The notes under the pieces are model-generated. The model had not been told where the DNA came from. It saw only the letters and a list, made by a program, of their open reading frames with translations, and did not search any database. From Desulfovibrio inopinatus DSM 10711 (GTDB lineage: Bacteria; Desulfobacterota; Desulfovibrionia; Desulfovibrionales; Desulfovibrionaceae): a DNA stretch of 64,000 nt. Made by a program: the position numbers and the translations under genes. The stretch covers positions 1 to 64,000 of the forward strand of contig NZ_KE386878.1 of NCBI RefSeq assembly GCF_000429305.1. The letters are read 5' to 3'. Below, piece after piece: positions 8,386 through 17,757 of the stretch (position 1 is its first letter; each line of letters starts with the position of its first letter).

Positions 8386-8432
8386 AACCTCCAATTTAGG
8401 GATTAAGAACCCCTTACCCAGGTTCAATTGCA

Positions 8433-9551
8433 TTATTTCAATCGGTTTTTCAGATTGAGGAATAGCTCATTTTGCGGCTCGATACTTAAGGCTTTGTCGA
8501 TATCCCGCGTAGCGGCTTCCATATCCTTTTTGCCAAAAAATGTACGGGCTCTATGATAATAGAGGACAGCCACTTCTGGATTCATGGCGATTCCCTTGTC
8601 GAGAAAGGCTTTCGCTGTGTCTAATTTTTGCAATCTAATAAGTAACTTGCATACTTCAAAGAAAAATCCTGTTTCACCGATTGCTATCCAGTCGTCATTC
8701 GTCAATTGGGAATGTGCGGCGTATACGGAAGAAATGGTGTCGGGAATTGTAAGATCGGAGTAGGAACCAAAAGGTAAAGAACTTTTGTTCCCTTGATCCT
8801 CCAACATCCATTTAAACTCTGTGTTGTTGAGTTCCATCTCTACTTCGTCATAATTGATAATGATATCCTTGAGTGGATACGGCTGGGATTTCGTCATTTT
8901 GGGGGTTATATGTGTTGATTTATGAAAAAGGAAGTTGGTAATGGCTTCGGAGAGATCTTTAGAAAATCCACCATCTTGAAAAAGACTCTCATAGGGAACA
9001 TGGATAGTGTTTTCTTTGTTTTCAAAAAAACCGTGAAAGAAATACTCTTCAAGTTGCTTTTGTTTAATGAAATTATGCAAACCTGAAATAGGTACGGTTA
9101 TGTCAATTTTTTTAGGGACTTGACCAGCCTCGTGATGCCATTCTTTCCGAGCTCGACCTACAAGTCGCGACACTAAAATGTTGAACTTATTCGACCGCGT
9201 CAGATGAATCGTTTTGTGGTCTTCCGAGAAAAGCTGGATAAAATCTTCAGGAATGGGGCCAATGAAATGATTATAATAAAATAGATACTGTGACAATTGG
9301 CTGTATTTTATGTCGAAATATATTTTTTTATCTGCAGGTATAGCATTGAGTTCTCTGAAAATGAGATCAAAAGGCTTGCCTTGCTTTAGATTTTCAATAA
9401 ATTCTGCTGTATTAAATAATTTATCTATTATACTTTCCGGCCTGAGAAATACTTCGCAATAATCTGTGATATCAGAGTTTTCAAGGAACGACGTTCTGAA
9501 AACTGTTGTTCCACACCGCTGAGTACTGATTGCGAGAATTGTATTGCTCAT
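8433..9551 (-). CDS. Stf0-type sulfotransferase with C-terminal TPR repeats
   Basis: 372 residues; GGAGA precedes the ATG. The N-terminus ISTQRCGTTVFRTSF carries the 5'-phosphosulfate-binding loop of PAPS-dependent sulfotransferases, and HLTRSNKFNILVSRLVGRARKEW is a plausible 3'-phosphate-binding stretch (Arg/Ser). Residues ~275-372 fall into TPR-like helices (ETGFFFEVCKLLIRL, AKAFLDKGIAMNPEVAVLYY, ATRDIDKALSIEPQ). It would transfer sulfate from PAPS to a sugar, perhaps on the glycan built by the next genes, with the TPR part binding the acceptor or partner. It stands alone, with ~500 empty bases upstream; a PAPS-synthetase-like gene is 12 kb away. Confidence 0.8.
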   Translation of the reverse strand: MSNTILAISTQRCGTTVFRTSFLENSDITDYCEVFLRPESIIDKLFNTAEFIENLKQGKPFDLIFRELNAIPADKKIYFDIKYSQLSQYLFYYNHFIGPIPEDFIQLFSEDHKTIHLTRSNKFNILVSRLVGRARKEWHHEAGQVPKKIDITVPISGLHNFIKQKQLEEYFFHGFFENKENTIHVPYESLFQDGGFSKDLSEAITNFLFHKSTHITPKMTKSQPYPLKDIIINYDEVEMELNNTEFKWMLEDQGNKSSLPFGSYSDLTIPDTISSVYAAHSQLTNDDWIAIGETGFFFEVCKLLIRLQKLDTAKAFLDKGIAMNPEVAVLYYHRARTFFGKKDMEAATRDIDKALSIEPQNELFLNLKNRLK

Positions 9552-10050
9552 AATTATGACGTCTCCAATAACGTCAGGCCGTAATGTGGTTTTTTAGGCG
9601 TTCAACCTGTTCCAGACGACTACATTGAGTGATGTCTCGATATTGTTCAAAAGTCGTAGTTCTCGATGTGAGATAGAAAAGAAATTGTCTTTTTGACCCT
9701 TGAACAATTATCATATTTAAGACCTACCCACTTACATAACTTTGCTTAAGGATGTTCGCTCTAATAGGAGGTCTTATAGGGTAGCGTTTGATGCTTTCGG
9801 CTGTCAAGGATGAAATACATTTGTGATGCGCCATGAAAAACGGACCATATTTGTAAGTAAGGTGTATAGCAAATGTCATGAGCTATTTGTTCAAAGAAGG
9901 TATCCTTGTCTAACGGTGAAATTCAATCGTAGCAAAGAATAGGATCTGCTCTTACAGAAAAAAATGATGTAAGAATGGCATGTCCTCTCTCTGTATTTCT
10001 GATTTATCATTCACTGATTGCGTGTATGCATTGAGATGAGTCTGCAGTAT
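9552..10050. other. Gene-free AT-rich stretch of 499 bases
   Basis: No reading frame with protein character on either strand and no clear terminator or repeat. It must contain the promoter of the sulfotransferase gene and the 3' end of the glycosyltransferase transcript, but I see no convincing sigma-70 box pair. Confidence 0.5.
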
Positions 10051-12888
10051 TTAGCTACTAGGTTGAATTACAATTTCATGCCATCCACGTAAAAAGGGGA
10101 ACAGTAAAGTGATTCTTTGTGAATCAAGAGGCTGCGTAGACAGGAGTTCTTTGACCTCAGGGGGCGTTTTACCCGAATCATCGTTAATATCGAGTTGAAG
10201 CTGGAATTCGCATTTGGAGAGGGTTGGGCTTATTTGATAATGTTTCATAATATCTTGTCGGGGAGTTGATATCGTTGACGACGCAACGAGGCGTGAGTTC
10301 ACAAAGAGAAGTGCAACTTCAGGAACTCCGTGTTTTCCAAATATCCATCCTTTGATGTAAAGACTTGAATCGTCTATTTCGACTGTATCGATATGCTGTT
10401 TTATCCCGACGAGAGGGTGGTGCTGTTTTGGAAGTTGTTTGAATGTATAGATCGATTGCAAGTAATTGTATCGAATCATGGGGGTGAAATCAGAAATTTG
10501 TTTAGGAGTCCTTTGCCATATGATGTTGAGAGGAGTATGTGGGAAAGATGCATTGTACAGTGGTGCGGACTGCCACAGACTGTCATCAAAAATATAAGCA
10601 ACTGAAATAGCTTTCTTCTCCCAAGTCCAGTCAATATTTTCTTGGAAAGGTTTGTATATCGACAAGAAGTGAATAAGAAGTTCTTTGGAGAGTTGAATAT
10701 TAAAACCAACAGCATCAGAGTCTAAATCGTGGATGCGTTGAACATCAGGTCGTTGAACCTCGGGAGTGGTTACGAACGCAATCATATCATCGATGAGAAG
10801 AACAATAAATCGTGGGAACGTTTTGGTTTCTCTTTCAATTCCCCACCCTACGACATGAATAACGTCTTTGGTTACAATAATATTATCAATAAAATGTCGG
10901 GGAGGATTCGCAGTAGGGAGAGCAAGTTCTTTGATATGCGTCAGAGGATAGGCAGAAATATCTGAAAATAGAGCCAATTGATCCATATAGGATGCATAGA
11001 GAGGAGACGACGGCTCTATGAGTGCCCTGTGGTACCGAGGAGATGTTGCAAGATCAATGTGTCTTGCGTCTTTTTTCAAATACTCAAGCAAAGAAGAAAA
11101 TGCAGCTTCAAAATTTCTGCTCTTAGGTATTTGCGACAAATTATTACGTATGTCGTCTTTATCTGTATCTGAAAGCTTTTCAAGCTGTTCAAAAACAGGA
11201 AAAAAGTCAGCATGTGAGTCAATGATTATTGCATTCTTGCCGTGTTCAAATACAGAGTCAAGGCCTCCCTTCTTCGTAAAGATCGGGATAGCGCCGCAAA
11301 ATGCACCTTCAAGACAGACTAACCCAAGACCTTCAAAGATGGAAAAGTCTGCCACAAACTCAACTTGGTTAAACAAGTATAGCAGATCACTTGGTGTACA
11401 ATACCCCAATTGAGGGACGTCGATATCCAGCTCACCACTTCCACTTCCGAATAAAATAACTTCAAATCCTCGCTTCAAAGCAATGAAACAGAACGTCATT
11501 GCGAGTGAAGGCCCCTTCATGGGGGCTTTTGCTATGTTAATAGCAATAGTTTTTGCTCTTCTTGTGAGAGATGGTATTTTATAAAAATCATGACGGCTTG
11601 GTCCGAGATCAAGCGTTGCATCGACTGGGATTCCCAAGGCGTCGTAATACTTTTTTAAATACGGAGATACGCAAACTACATTGTCAATAGTCGGGATATA
11701 ATTGAGGAAATCTGTTGAATTTGATGCTTCTCCAAAATAGCTCTCTGGTCCTTGAGCAAACATTGTCAACTTACAGCCGTAGTGATCTGCAATGGTGCTT
11801 GCAAGGGCAACGCTACCGCATGAAGTGGCCCACACGTGATCTACTGAATCAATTCGACGATATAATTCGGATACGTGCTCAAAAGGCATAAAGCCTTTTT
11901 CATTAAAAAATCTGGCGTCAACTTGGTGATTGCTGAGTATATTTCCAGTAAAACCGTAATCGATAAGCTTATCAAGAAGGTTAAAAATAACCGTCCCTCC
12001 CCCAGACGCATACGTATTCGGTCCGATAGGAACAACAACTAATAAATTGAGATGTCGTCGCGCTTCCCATTTGAAGATACGACTTTGTCTATCTCGAACA
12101 CCATCCAATGCTTCGACAACGTTGATGGGCTTCAAAATATCGAGGTCAACCCCTCGCCATTTGTCTAGAAAAATAGATCTGTTTTTTTCAGATAGTTCTA
12201 TAGCAGCTTCAGCATTCGCAGAAGAAAAACTTATAAAACCTGCATGCTTGATGAAGAGGTTGTCGATGAGTACGGATTTGAGTCCAAGCTCTACCGCACG
12301 AAAATGCAGATCAGTATCTTCCCAATATCCTTTGCCGAAGGCTTCGACGTCAAATAAAAATGGTTTAAATAATTGTTCATGCGTCGTTCGGACTGCTAAA
12401 AAAAAGCCGCTTATCTTTGATAGCTGAGGATATTGTGGACTCCGTCTGGACAAAAGTTCGTCTACTTCTAACCAATCGGCACCTTTGGAATAAAATACGG
12501 ACTGAGCATCGGCTTTGTTGGAAAAAGGACTCGCCAAGGCAACATCGTCATCGTGAAAAATCGCCTCTAAACGTTCAACCCACCCAGGAGGAACGACTGT
12601 GTCGGTGTTCGCAAATACGACGATATCACAATTCGAACGGACTTTTTCAAAGGCCTGGTTGCAATTCCCTCCAAATCCAAGATTCGTAGAGTTGCGATGG
12701 GATATAAACGGAGCACCTAATCGAGAGATATATTCTTCAAGTATTTCATACTCTGACTCACACGAGCAATCTTCTGAAACGAAAATATCAGATATATATT
12801 CGAAGGATGTATTTCGCTTAATAGAGTCCAATAAATGACAAGTGCCACCGATATTACCATAGACAGGAATAATAATAGAAACTTTCAT
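10051..12888 (-). CDS. Large two-headed glycosyltransferase (GT2 + GT4 + unknown C-terminal domain)
   Basis: 945 residues from the ATG at 12888, with AGGTGAG about 10 bases before it (a GTG at 12900 has no such site). Residues ~1-240 are a GT2 domain: VSIIIPVYGN, VVFANTDTVVP (DxD-like) and a late GYWEDTDLHFR acid motif. Residues ~290-590 look like a GT4 (GT-B) transferase: VVPIGPNTYASGGGTVIFNLL, FEGLGLVCLEGAFCGAIPIF. Residues ~650-945 contain two similar beta-rich stretches (NIIVTKDVIHVVGWGIERETK and VEIDDSSLYIKGWIFGKHG), possibly a repeated carbohydrate-binding module. It may add two sugars to a surface glycan. The start sits 1 base after the preceding gene's stop, so the two are translationally coupled. 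Confidence 0.85.
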   Translation of the reverse strand: MKVSIIIPVYGNIGGTCHLLDSIKRNTSFEYISDIFVSEDCSCESEYEILEEYISRLGAPFISHRNSTNLGFGGNCNQAFEKVRSNCDIVVFANTDTVVPPGWVERLEAIFHDDDVALASPFSNKADAQSVFYSKGADWLEVDELLSRRSPQYPQLSKISGFFLAVRTTHEQLFKPFLFDVEAFGKGYWEDTDLHFRAVELGLKSVLIDNLFIKHAGFISFSSANAEAAIELSEKNRSIFLDKWRGVDLDILKPINVVEALDGVRDRQSRIFKWEARRHLNLLVVVPIGPNTYASGGGTVIFNLLDKLIDYGFTGNILSNHQVDARFFNEKGFMPFEHVSELYRRIDSVDHVWATSCGSVALASTIADHYGCKLTMFAQGPESYFGEASNSTDFLNYIPTIDNVVCVSPYLKKYYDALGIPVDATLDLGPSRHDFYKIPSLTRRAKTIAINIAKAPMKGPSLAMTFCFIALKRGFEVILFGSGSGELDIDVPQLGYCTPSDLLYLFNQVEFVADFSIFEGLGLVCLEGAFCGAIPIFTKKGGLDSVFEHGKNAIIIDSHADFFPVFEQLEKLSDTDKDDIRNNLSQIPKSRNFEAAFSSLLEYLKKDARHIDLATSPRYHRALIEPSSPLYASYMDQLALFSDISAYPLTHIKELALPTANPPRHFIDNIIVTKDVIHVVGWGIERETKTFPRFIVLLIDDMIAFVTTPEVQRPDVQRIHDLDSDAVGFNIQLSKELLIHFLSIYKPFQENIDWTWEKKAISVAYIFDDSLWQSAPLYNASFPHTPLNIIWQRTPKQISDFTPMIRYNYLQSIYTFKQLPKQHHPLVGIKQHIDTVEIDDSSLYIKGWIFGKHGVPEVALLFVNSRLVASSTISTPRQDIMKHYQISPTLSKCEFQLQLDINDDSGKTPPEVKELLSTQPLDSQRITLLFPFLRGWHEIVIQPSS

Positions 12889-12889
12889 T

Positions 12890-14218
12890 TTATAACTCAC
12901 CTATAAAGGGTAAGAAATCTTTCCGGTTGTATCGTAAAGTTTGACACCGTTCTATAAAACTTCTTGATATGAACAGGTCATCCAAATGAAACTCATTTCG
13001 ATAGAGATTGTTGGTGAATAAATTTAACTGGCGATCGAGTTGATATATAAAAAAGCTTGCATTGGTTAAGTCAGCTCGATTGACAAGGTAATAATTGAGC
13101 AATGTCGTAGCACGTTGCGTTCGTTTTATCGAATCGAGTGAACCTCGTTCAAGGTCACGCCGAAAGTCTTCAGCATTACGGTTGACGATTCCCGAGTAAC
13201 AAGAATCACCATAAGATATAACTGGTTTTCCAAGAGTTAATGCCTCGAATCCAGCCGAGCTATTGACCGTAGCGACGCCGTCAATTTGTCTTAGCAGCGA
13301 AATATACGATAAGTTGTTGTCAAAATTGTCGAGCCAAAGGACATCAGAGCGTTTGTCGCATAATTGCTGGCATTTTAAATGATCACGTTTTGTCCACCGA
13401 AGGTTCTTCGCCCCTGGATGCGGCTTAACGATGTAGTAAGGGTTTAATTCGTCAAAATCATTAAAAACAGTGTTTAAAAAATCAACCATGGAAGAAAATT
13501 GAGAAAAAGCAATGATGTTCGAATCATCAAGGAGTTGAAGAGGAACAAGAATATTTATTCTATCACGACGCGCTGTTACTGTTGATGGCCAAAATGTTTG
13601 GTCCAACCGTCTTTTGAATTTATCGGTAAAAGATGGATAATTTAAAGGAATCGGTTCCGGTGGCAACGCTTTACCAGCTAACGTACTGTAACCGTTTACC
13701 CCTTGGTAATCAAAATATAAAGTATCGACGAGAGGGCTGCGCATACAGCCAAGCTCTACGCTAATTGCAGGGATCGAAAAAAATTCGGAAAACTTTCTCA
13801 CAGCTCCATTGTTTCCCCAGTACACAATGGCGTCAAACGGAAAGTCATTATGCAATTCAAGAAGAAGGTTGAAGTAGTTCTCCGTAATTTCTCCAACGCC
13901 GCTGAGGAGATCTTTCCAAAGCATCAGCCCGTCTGTAAACCAATTCAATTTTCCAAATTTTTCATATAGGTGGTGGCAGAGTCCATATGGATTGTCACGT
14001 AAGAAAAAATTAGCCTTGTCGAACCCAGGATAGGTTTTTCTTGCTGCTTCCAGTTGCGGAGGGAGAAGTATTTTGCATTCTATGTTGAGCTGCTTGAATT
14101 TGTGTACCTCGGTTGCGATATCATCTTTTATAAGCTTGATAAAGTTATCCAGTATCCATCTAAAAGCGGTATCATTGTTGCGAATGGGGTGTGGCTCAAT
14201 AAAAAATAATATTTTCAT
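12890..14218 (-). CDS. Capsule-synthesis-like protein (possible Kdo-type glycosyltransferase)
   Basis: 442 residues from the ATG at 14218. The C-terminal half carries YYIVKPHPGAK and ATVNSSAGFEALTLGKPVISYG, the hallmark blocks of the Capsule_synth family that includes KpsC/KpsS/LipB; some members are Kdo transferases, others have no proven activity. The N-terminal part (ILFFIEPHPIRNNDTAFRWI) looks like the first half of a GT-B fold. It is coupled to the large glycosyltransferase downstream. A Kdo role would fit the CMP-Kdo genes 2 kb away, but this is inference. Confidence 0.7.
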   Translation of the reverse strand: MKILFFIEPHPIRNNDTAFRWILDNFIKLIKDDIATEVHKFKQLNIECKILLPPQLEAARKTYPGFDKANFFLRDNPYGLCHHLYEKFGKLNWFTDGLMLWKDLLSGVGEITENYFNLLLELHNDFPFDAIVYWGNNGAVRKFSEFFSIPAISVELGCMRSPLVDTLYFDYQGVNGYSTLAGKALPPEPIPLNYPSFTDKFKRRLDQTFWPSTVTARRDRINILVPLQLLDDSNIIAFSQFSSMVDFLNTVFNDFDELNPYYIVKPHPGAKNLRWTKRDHLKCQQLCDKRSDVLWLDNFDNNLSYISLLRQIDGVATVNSSAGFEALTLGKPVISYGDSCYSGIVNRNAEDFRRDLERGSLDSIKRTQRATTLLNYYLVNRADLTNASFFIYQLDRQLNLFTNNLYRNEFHLDDLFISRSFIERCQTLRYNRKDFLPFIGEL

Positions 14219-14658
14219 GGTAGTTCCGTGCTTCATTTCATGATTTTTGTCTTTATTTTAAGGAAACTGTGGCTAAATGATCACATGATAAATCATACAT
14301 ATAAATCTCTCTATGAGAGAGGTTTATGTCGGATGTTGTGAACCATTTTTCATGCTTGAGTTCTCAATAGGAGATTTGCATATACACTATTGATGATCTT
14401 TTTCACCTAAAAACAATAGTGAATATTCTATGGATTTGAATTCTCTTCGCATGTTCTCCATATATGAGTTGCTTTCAGTTTAACCTTAATTGTTCACGCC
14501 TATCCCCGGTACCGACTCGATGATTTATGAACTAAAGTCTTTATGCTCACCTTTTGTTCATTTGATACTTAAAGCCTTTCTCCAAAATTATCAATTTATC
14601 GAGCCTGTAGTACTTCGAGCCAAAGTGCTGCTCTTTGTACTGACTATTTGGGGGGGAA
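14219..14658. other. Gene-free stretch with one imperfect palindrome
   Basis: 440 AT-rich bases between two leftward glycan genes. An imperfect hairpin at about 14297-14329 (stem around AAATCTCTC / GAGAGAGGTTT) lies ~80 bases upstream of the capsule-type gene; no T-run follows it, so it may be an operator or leader structure. No frame here has protein character. Confidence 0.45.
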
Positions 14659-15843
14659 CTATAGTTGTACTTCTTGCTGCTGCAATGAAGGAGCCTCGAT
14701 TTTATCGAATGACTCTAGCAACTTTTTCGTTTGGATCAAAGAATTACATTCTTGCATTGTATATCTTTTTAATTTTTCCGTAAACTCTTTGTAGTAGGCT
14801 TTATCACTTAATGCCTTAACTGCATTATGTAAGCTCTTTGGATCTTCTGTAAGAGGAAAAAAATGTGGACTAAACCGTTTCATATCTGCAAACAAAGATG
14901 CCGCACAGGGTACTCCAAAAATTCCGGCCTCAAAGAATTTTAATCCGCTTTTGCACTGATTAAAAGAACTCGTCATATCTAAAGGAGAAAGAGTAAGCCA
15001 GGATGTTCCAATGATCCATGGCAATCTGTGATATGGTACATGCCCCAAATTAACAGTCTTTCCTCGTAATACCTGTTTGTTCTCAAACTTTAACGGTCCG
15101 ACTGTTAATAATATATAATTTTTATCTTTTGTTAATAAATCAAAAAGTTGTTCTGCAATCAGAGCAAAATCGGCGTCATGACTGGATGAACCAGAAAAAT
15201 ACGAGATAATTTTCGGTGTTTCATTGATTCGTTTTTTTCGTGTTGCTTCTATTTTGGCTTGGTAACGGTTCGCCCATAATTCAGAATATCCATTGTGTAT
15301 TACTTCTATGTTATAGTTTCCAAGACGTAGGAGGAGTGCCTTCAATTTGTCTGTGGATACTATGACATTTGAAAAAAGACGAAGTGCTTTCTGGTTACGG
15401 ATTGAATACTTGAGTATTGCTTCTTTATCAAAAGTAGCTTCTCTGCGTCGCGGAGAAGACATAATATGGAAATCATCATAAACCATGTCATCAAAATCGC
15501 AGCAAAAAATTTTGTCTGTATTAAAAAGGAAATTGATAGAACTAACAAGTTGTTCGTTGAATATCGGTCTATGGAAAATAATTCGATCATACAAGCGAAG
15601 GATCTTTGTATCGACTTCATCTTGTCCAATAAAGTCAGCACAAAAACCCATTTGCCGCAGATTCAGCACATGAAAAATACAGCGATATAGTGTTGATGCA
15701 TCTTCAAGCGGATTACCACCTGCATTGGCTGAAGAGATAAAAAGATATTTGGGTTGATCATTTGGTTTTAATCTCGGTCTAATATTATTAAATTTTCCAG
15801 ACGTATTATTAAGTAAAGATGAAATATCTATTGGGCTATGCAT
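14659..15843 (-). CDS. GT4-like glycosyltransferase
   Basis: 394 residues from the ATG at 15843, which has AGGGGAA before it (the ATG at 15870 has none). GT-B features: N-terminal KYLFISSANAGGNPLEDAST, CDFDDMVYDD, then IEVIHNGYSELW, IISYFSGSSSHDADF, ILLTVGPLKF and the donor-site region SGLKFFEAGIFGVPCAAS with the acidic pair E...(x)7 pattern of family GT4. Likely transfers a sugar from a nucleotide donor during surface glycan assembly. It is separated by ~440 bases from the next glycan gene, so not in a tight operon. Confidence 0.75.
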   Translation of the reverse strand: MHSPIDISSLLNNTSGKFNNIRPRLKPNDQPKYLFISSANAGGNPLEDASTLYRCIFHVLNLRQMGFCADFIGQDEVDTKILRLYDRIIFHRPIFNEQLVSSINFLFNTDKIFCCDFDDMVYDDFHIMSSPRRREATFDKEAILKYSIRNQKALRLFSNVIVSTDKLKALLLRLGNYNIEVIHNGYSELWANRYQAKIEATRKKRINETPKIISYFSGSSSHDADFALIAEQLFDLLTKDKNYILLTVGPLKFENKQVLRGKTVNLGHVPYHRLPWIIGTSWLTLSPLDMTSSFNQCKSGLKFFEAGIFGVPCAASLFADMKRFSPHFFPLTEDPKSLHNAVKALSDKAYYKEFTEKLKRYTMQECNSLIQTKKLLESFDKIEAPSLQQQEVQL

Positions 15844-16457
15844 GCTGAATTCCCCTCGTCTTTGGGACATAACTTTTGGTATATTTACTATGTTTAAATA
15901 CGTATTTCAAATGATATACGTTGTAGCCTGTGCGTATTGCAAGCGACTAAACTTGCATCAAAGACCTAGTAAACGCTTCTAATACATAGTTTGGATAAAA
16001 ATCAAGTCTTATAAATTTGACTGTTTATTTTATAAATATCAATCTTGTGTCCAGCGTTTTTTTTGTAGTTATTCAAGAATGTCATGAGGGGTGGGTTGCA
16101 TCAAACTCGCGATGCCGCGAGCCCCAAAAAAATAATAGTTTTTTATCGGATGACGATGGTTAATTCCTCGATATATTTAAAATTTTTATTACCAATGTAA
16201 TTGGGGGTACTGGTGAAATTTACGATGTTACATTGAAGAGTGGACGATATAATAGCACTGTCGTGTGATTATCGGAACGCAATATCGTTATGGTGCAATA
16301 CATGGAATACTATGTATTCGTGACGTTTTTTATGTTTATTGGCCAATTGTTGTTTTTATGAAATTAAGGGTGATATAATTTTGTATTGATGCTGTTGAAT
16401 TACTATTGAGCACAAATGCTCTCTTGTCGTTGGTTATGGAATCTTTGCATTTTTCAC
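15844..16457. other. Gene-free AT-rich stretch of 614 bases
   Basis: No supported gene. A 6-bp hairpin CTCGCG-ATGC-CGCGAG lies at 16106-16121, and a short one GAGCAcaaaTGCTC at 16408-16421 just beyond the kdsB-kdsC stop; both are weak as terminators. The stretch is the boundary between the glycan island and the Kdo genes. Confidence 0.5.
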
Positions 16458-17744
16458 TTACTGTTTGCAATCAGTTAATGCTGTTCCGTGAAAATCTAAA
16501 TATGAAAACACATCTTCTTTTCCCTGGGCTGTGAGGATGGCGTCTGCTAATTCACGGAAGGCGCCTTTTCCACCGCTTTTTGAAAGCACATAATTGACTT
16601 GGTCTTGAATGTATTGGGGAGCATCTGCGACGGCAACAGACAATCCGCACGTCATAAATCCTGGGACATCAATGCTGTCATCTCCAAGGAATACAGTCTG
16701 TTCAGGAGAAACGCCTGCTTTTTCCATAATCTCTCTGCATGCTGTTGCTTTATCTTTGGAGCCGAGCATGGCAAGCGATATCCCGAGTTCCTTCATTCTC
16801 TTGCGTAGAGGTGCCGAGTCCCTTCCTGACAAGAACGCAACCTGTACGTTGTGTTTCTGCAAGAAATGAATTCCGAGCCCGTCTTTCACATTAAACGCCT
16901 TCATAAACTCGCCCTCTTCATTAATATAGAGGGTGCCATCGGTGAGAACTCCATCGACATCGGTAATGACAAGGCGGATATCCTTGAGCTGTTCTTCAAA
17001 TGATGGTGGAGGTAAAATTTCTTTTCCACTCATAATCATCCGTATCCGTTCAAGACATTCTGGAGTGTCAATTCCTGGGTGTGCCGGCTCGGTCAAAAAA
17101 GCTCGTATAGGTATTCCAGCGGATAATAAACGGAGTTGTTCGAGTTTCTCTGTATTTTCCAATACAGATGGCGAGAGCGTTGCATAGCGTTCTAAAATAT
17201 CTTTACGGTATGCATATACCCCAACATGCTTGAGGTACTGTATATCGACGTCACCGTCTCTATTGTGTGGAATGACAGAGCGACTAAAGTACAGAGCATT
17301 GCCGTTCTCGGCCATAACAACTTTGACAATATTGGGAGACAACGCTTCTTGGGCGCTTATGGGGTGGCATAATGTTCCAACCGCAACCGAGGGGTCTGCT
17401 TGCATGCCATGGACAAGTGTTTCAATATCTTCTGGACGGATTAAGGGCTCATCGCCTTGGATATTGACGTATATATCGGCTGGATAATGCGTCATGACTT
17501 CGGTTAAGCGATCTGTTCCCGAGCAATGATCGCAAGAAGTCATCGTAACACTCCCATGAAAAGAGAGTACTGCATCGTAAATTCTTTGATCATCCGTCGC
17601 AACAATGACGTCATGCACTCCGCGAACTTCTTTGGCTCTTTCGTAAACATGTTGGATCATTGGCTTCCCTAAAATGTCAGCCAAAGGTTTCCCAGGAAGA
17701 CGCGTGGACCCATACCGTGCTGGAATGACAATAAGAATTTTCAT
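16458..17744 (-). CDS. kdsB-kdsC: CMP-Kdo synthetase fused to Kdo-8-phosphate phosphatase
   Basis: One 428-residue frame holds two enzymes of the Kdo pathway. Residues 1-~245 are KdsB (IPARYGSTRLPGKPLADI, SCDHCSGTDRLTEV, NIQGDEPLI, KHVGVYAYRK), which makes CMP-Kdo from CTP and Kdo. Residues ~258-428 are KdsC, a HAD phosphatase (LVITDVDGVLTDG, FLSGRDSAPLRKRM, FLGDDSIDVPG), which removes phosphate from Kdo-8-P. The order in the protein is the reverse of the reaction order. The linker is short (EILPPPSFEEQ). KdsA and KdsD lie directly upstream on the same strand, so the entire route from ribulose-5-phosphate to CMP-Kdo is together. Confidence 0.95.
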   Translation of the reverse strand: MKILIVIPARYGSTRLPGKPLADILGKPMIQHVYERAKEVRGVHDVIVATDDQRIYDAVLSFHGSVTMTSCDHCSGTDRLTEVMTHYPADIYVNIQGDEPLIRPEDIETLVHGMQADPSVAVGTLCHPISAQEALSPNIVKVVMAENGNALYFSRSVIPHNRDGDVDIQYLKHVGVYAYRKDILERYATLSPSVLENTEKLEQLRLLSAGIPIRAFLTEPAHPGIDTPECLERIRMIMSGKEILPPPSFEEQLKDIRLVITDVDGVLTDGTLYINEEGEFMKAFNVKDGLGIHFLQKHNVQVAFLSGRDSAPLRKRMKELGISLAMLGSKDKATACREIMEKAGVSPEQTVFLGDDSIDVPGFMTCGLSVAVADAPQYIQDQVNYVLSKSGGKGAFRELADAILTAQGKEDVFSYLDFHGTALTDCKQ

Positions 17745-17757
17745 ACGTTGCTACAAT

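Noticed and set aside
8115-8387. Overlapping rightward ORFs of 69-90 codons
   Set aside because: No ribosome sites, no recognisable protein, and the region's long stems explain the open frames better as a folded RNA.
13000-14218. Calling the capsule-type gene a proven Kdo transferase (KpsC/KpsS)
   Set aside because: Only the general Capsule_synth motifs are visible; the catalytic Kdo-transferase signature could not be verified by eye.
14490-14783. Rightward ORF with a hydrophobic stretch
   Set aside because: It runs into the 3' end of the GT4-like gene on the other strand, has no ribosome site and no family resemblance.
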